A model generated the notes under the pieces. That model did not search any database. It saw only the letters and a program-made list of their open reading frames with translations, and was not told the DNA's origin. A program made the position numbers and the translations under genes. Shown here piece by piece: positions 6,845 through 8,939 of a stretch of DNA of 8,939 bases. The DNA is from Hyphomicrobiales bacterium. GTDB lineage: Bacteria; Pseudomonadota; Alphaproteobacteria; Rhizobiales; SZUA-8. Location of the stretch: positions 1-8,939 of the forward strand of contig QILX01000181.1 of assembly GCA_003232175.1 (NCBI GenBank), given 5' to 3'. The number at the start of each line of letters is the position of its first letter. Position 1 is the stretch's first letter.

Positions 6845-7600
6845 ATGAGTAATCGGCGGCAAAAACAGGTTTTCAGTATCGTTTCAAACCACCGCACCGA
6901 TGTGCCCGCGCGCGGCTCTGGGGACGACATTGCTGAGCATCGCCACCGTGAAATCATGGCCGCGGTTGGCCGTCTTCAGGGCGTCTCCGGCGCCGCGGCG
7001 GACGGCCCGACAGCTCAAGAGGCCGCCGAGGTCAAGAAGCAGATGGATGACTACCGTGCCAGCATGGAGCAGATGCTCAAGCTGAAATCCGAACTTGATC
7101 AGATCAACGGTGCCATCGCCGAGACCAAAAAGGAGATTGCCGGCCTGCATCAGTCAGGTGTGTCCACTGAAAATGTGTCCCACGTCACCGACGAACTCGA
7201 CGAAGTTGTGGCGGGTACCGAGAGCGCCACCGAGGCCATACTGAGCGCCGCCGAGGAAATAGATCACAATGCCAATGAGCTTTCCGCCAGCCTGAAGAAG
7301 AACCAGAACCAGGAACAGGCGCAGGAGATACGAGAACAGGTTATCAATATTTTCGAAGCCTGCAACTTTCAGGATGTCACCGGTCAGCGCATCAACAAGG
7401 TCGTCAACACGTTGAAATATGTCGAAGAGCGGGTCAGCACCATGATGGAAATCTGGGGCGGGCTGGATGCGTTCGACAACATCAAGGGCGCGCCGCTGAC
7501 CAATCCGGCGGGCGATCACGAATTGCTGCATGGCCCGGGAAATACCGAAGAAGATCCCACCCGCGCCTCACAGGACGATATCGACGCCCTGTTCGACTAA
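6845..7600 (+). CDS. cheZ: CheZ-family CheY-P phosphatase
   Basis: CheZ speeds dephosphorylation of the chemotaxis regulator CheY-P in the cytoplasm and so resets flagellar switching. The 251-residue product is mostly helical and charged, with long amphipathic helices (about 60-103 and 110-205) expected to form the dimeric four-helix bundle. The signature NFQDVTGQRINKVV (174-187) matches the active site of E. coli CheZ (DFQDLTGQVIKRM); Gln181 corresponds to the catalytic Gln147 and Asp177 to Asp143. After a flexible linker (about 213-240) the protein ends in SQDDIDALFD, a CheY-binding tail. ATG 6845 is preferred over the GTG at 6809 because homologs lack the extra residues, although its Shine-Dalgarno (GGGG, 6831-6834) is weak and distant. 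It stands alone between a GST gene and hisS, with no other chemotaxis gene in the window. Confidence 0.87.
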   Translation: MSNRRQKQVFSIVSNHRTDVPARGSGDDIAEHRHREIMAAVGRLQGVSGAAADGPTAQEAAEVKKQMDDYRASMEQMLKLKSELDQINGAIAETKKEIAGLHQSGVSTENVSHVTDELDEVVAGTESATEAILSAAEEIDHNANELSASLKKNQNQEQAQEIREQVINIFEACNFQDVTGQRINKVVNTLKYVEERVSTMMEIWGGLDAFDNIKGAPLTNPAGDHELLHGPGNTEEDPTRASQDDIDALFD

Positions 7601-7734
7601 AACGGCAAATCGCCCACGCCTTGCTGGCGCCAAGTCAATCGGTTAGAACCCGCCGCACCAAAGGTTGTGCAATACTGTGCCGCCCCACAAATTGCCGGGC
7701 GGCGGGAGCCCGGCCAACCCTACCGGCTGGAGCA
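7601..7734 (+). other. cheZ-hisS spacer, leader of hisS
   Basis: This 134-base stretch has no recognisable RNA gene. A weak promoter candidate is TTGCTG (7621-7626), 17 bases, then TAGAAC (7644-7649). Near its right end are two GC-only stems that cannot form together. The first is GCCGCCC (7679-7685) with GGGCGGC (7697-7703), and the second is GCCGGGC (7694-7700) with GCCCGGC (7708-7714). No T-run follows either, so there is no classical terminator for cheZ. The hisS frame is open through the region, but no upstream start has family-like sequence. Confidence 0.45.
7694..7714 (+). other. GC-rich hairpin ahead of hisS
   Basis: GCCGGGC-(7 bases)-GCCCGGC is a perfect seven-pair stem made only of G and C, ending 20 bases before the hisS ATG. 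It shares 7697-7700 with an alternative stem (7679-7685 with 7697-7703), so only one can form at a time. It could influence ribosome access or transcription pausing. It could also be a chance result of the high GC content. Confidence 0.45.
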
Positions 7735-8939
7735 ATGGTCAAATCGGCTAAAACATTCCGCCCAAAGGCGGCCAACCCGCGCGGGTTGGTGGATATCTCC
7801 GGCGATCCGTTGCGCGCTGCAAACGCCATGTTTGTCGCCATCGCCTCGGTTTTCGAGATCCATGGTTTTGAGCCGCTTGCAACACCGGCGCTGGAGTTTT
7901 CAGACGCGCTGGGCAAGTTCCTTCCCGATGAAGACCGGCCCAATGCAGGGGTCTTCTCGCTGCAGGACGACGATGAGCGCTGGATGTCATTGCGATACGA
8001 TCTGACGGCGCCGCTGGCCCGTTACGTGGCGCAGAATTTTGACGCCCTGCCCAAGCCGTTTCGCCGCTACCAGATGGGACCGGTGTGGCGCAACGAAAAG
8101 CCCGGCCCCGGCCGCACCCGCGAATTTCTGCAGATCGACGCCGATACGGTTGGCGCGCAAGGGGTCGCCGCTGATGCTGAAATGGCCATGCTGGCGGCGG
8201 ACTGCCTGGAGGCCATCGGCATCGACCGGGGCGACTACGTCATCAAGGTGAACAACCGCAAACTGATGGATGGCGTGCTGGAAAAACTCGATCTTGCCGG
8301 CGAGGATCACGACGCGAACCGCCAGCGCCTGATCGTGATGCGGGCCATCGACAAACTTGACCGTCTGGGAGCCGAAGGCGTTGCGCTTTTACTGGGGGCG
8401 GGGCGTAAAGACCGTTCCGGTGATTTTACCAAGGGCGCCGGTCTGGCGGATACCCAGATCGCCACGGTGATGGATTTTGTCGGTGCCGGCGGCGGTGCAA
8501 GGAAGCAGGTCCTGACCCGGCTGGAGGCGGCCATATCGGGCACCATGGCCGGCGACGAGGGCCTGGGCGAGCTTTCGCAGATCGATAGCTTGATCAAATC
8601 GGCGGGTTATGGCCAAGACCGCATTTGTTTTGACCCCTCGGTGGTGCGGGGTCTGGAATATTACACCGGCCCGGTGCTTGAGGCCGAGCTGACATTTACC
8701 ACGGAGGACAAAACCGGGGCGGAAACGCGCTTTGGTTCGGTCGGCGGTGGTGGCCGGTATGACGGCCTGGTCAGGCGGTTTCGCGGCCAGGACGTGCCGG
8801 CAACCGGATTTTCGATCGGTGTCAGCCGGCTTTATTCGGCCCTTGAATATCTTGGCCGTCACCAGAAAACCAATACCCCGGGCCCGGTGGTGGTTCTGGT
8901 CATGGACAAGGACCAGCTTCCCGCCTATCAGGCGATGGC
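7735..8939 (+). CDS. hisS: Histidyl-tRNA synthetase, C-terminal end missing
   Basis: The enzyme charges tRNA-His with histidine using ATP. The frame runs from ATG 7735 to the window edge, giving 401 codons plus two bases, with no stop; alphaproteobacterial HisRS is usually about 500 residues, so most of the catalytic domain is here and most of the anticodon-binding domain is missing. Visible are the class II motif 1 region (about 42-58), RYDLTAPLARY (87-97), motif 2 with YQMGPVWRNEKPGPGRTREF (112-131), VNNRKLMDGVL (172-182), the histidine-binding GLEYYTGPV (306-314) and motif 3 with GSVGGGGRYDGLV (334-346) and ATGFSIGVSRL (356-366). HisZ, the ATP phosphoribosyltransferase subunit, is related, but conservation of the GLEYYTGP and motif 2 residues favours the synthetase. 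GGAG (7729-7732) is only two bases from the ATG, an unusually tight spacing, yet the N terminus (FRPKAANPRG) fits the family start. Confidence 0.92.
   Translation, partial: MVKSAKTFRPKAANPRGLVDISGDPLRAANAMFVAIASVFEIHGFEPLATPALEFSDALGKFLPDEDRPNAGVFSLQDDDERWMSLRYDLTAPLARYVAQNFDALPKPFRRYQMGPVWRNEKPGPGRTREFLQIDADTVGAQGVAADAEMAMLAADCLEAIGIDRGDYVIKVNNRKLMDGVLEKLDLAGEDHDANRQRLIVMRAIDKLDRLGAEGVALLLGAGRKDRSGDFTKGAGLADTQIATVMDFVGAGGGARKQVLTRLEAAISGTMAGDEGLGELSQIDSLIKSAGYGQDRICFDPSVVRGLEYYTGPVLEAELTFTTEDKTGAETRFGSVGGGGRYDGLVRRFRGQDVPATGFSIGVSRLYSALEYLGRHQKTNTPGPVVVLVMDKDQLPAYQAM

Noticed and set aside
7601..7734. Histidine-rich leader peptide (classical attenuator) before hisS
   Set aside because: No start codon is followed by a run of CAT or CAC codons, so the overlapping stems lack the peptide half of a his-type attenuator.
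7735..8939. HisZ (ATP phosphoribosyltransferase regulatory subunit) instead of HisRS
   Set aside because: The histidine-binding GLEYYTGP, the motif 2 arginine and the motif 3 arginine are all present, and the sequence matches alphaproteobacterial HisRS throughout the visible part.
1..8939. CRISPR arrays, insertion sequences, tRNA or rRNA genes, defence genes, attachment sites
   Set aside because: No regularly spaced repeats, transposase motifs, cloverleaf-forming segments, rRNA-like sequence or known defence domains were seen on either strand.

Overview
The window looks like chromosomal DNA of a free-living, motile alphaproteobacterium, probably near Rhodospirillales. The reasons are a GC-rich composition (about 60 % by eye), a histidyl-tRNA synthetase of the alphaproteobacterial type (motif 2 reads RNEKPGPGRTREF), an alphaproteobacterial-type CheZ phosphatase, and strong Shine-Dalgarno sequences. 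The species assignment is an inference. No phage, transposon, CRISPR or integrase sequence is visible, and codon use looks even throughout.

Layout. Positions 1-263 are an intergenic region. At its left edge a gene on the minus strand appears to begin (ATG at 11, well-spaced Shine-Dalgarno), but only its first 11 bases are present. The region carries a good FNR/FixK-type box at 99-112, placed exactly where a class II activator site would sit for that divergent gene. Positions 264-6062 hold a tightly packed plus-strand cluster: glcD, glcE and glcF (the three subunits of membrane-associated glycolate oxidase), then aceB (malate synthase A). Together they make a short pathway: glycolate is oxidised to glyoxylate, and glyoxylate is condensed with acetyl-CoA to malate. 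Positions 6081-6719 hold a minus-strand glutathione S-transferase-like gene, convergent with aceB. It is divergent from a cheZ gene (6845-7600, plus strand), and the 125-base spacer between them contains an imperfect 11-base inverted repeat. From 7735 to the right edge runs the first 401 codons of hisS (histidyl-tRNA synthetase), which has no stop codon inside the window. Its 134-base leader contains two mutually exclusive GC-rich hairpins.

Most of the window is ordinary housekeeping and carbon metabolism, and I see no undescribed multi-gene system. The items most worth a second look are the FNR-type site with exact class II geometry, the CheZ C-terminal tail that copies the FliM CheY-binding motif, the alternative hairpins ahead of hisS, the inverted repeat between the GST gene and cheZ, and the use of an A-type malate synthase in a glycolate operon. 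No intrinsic terminator with a T-run was found at any gene end.
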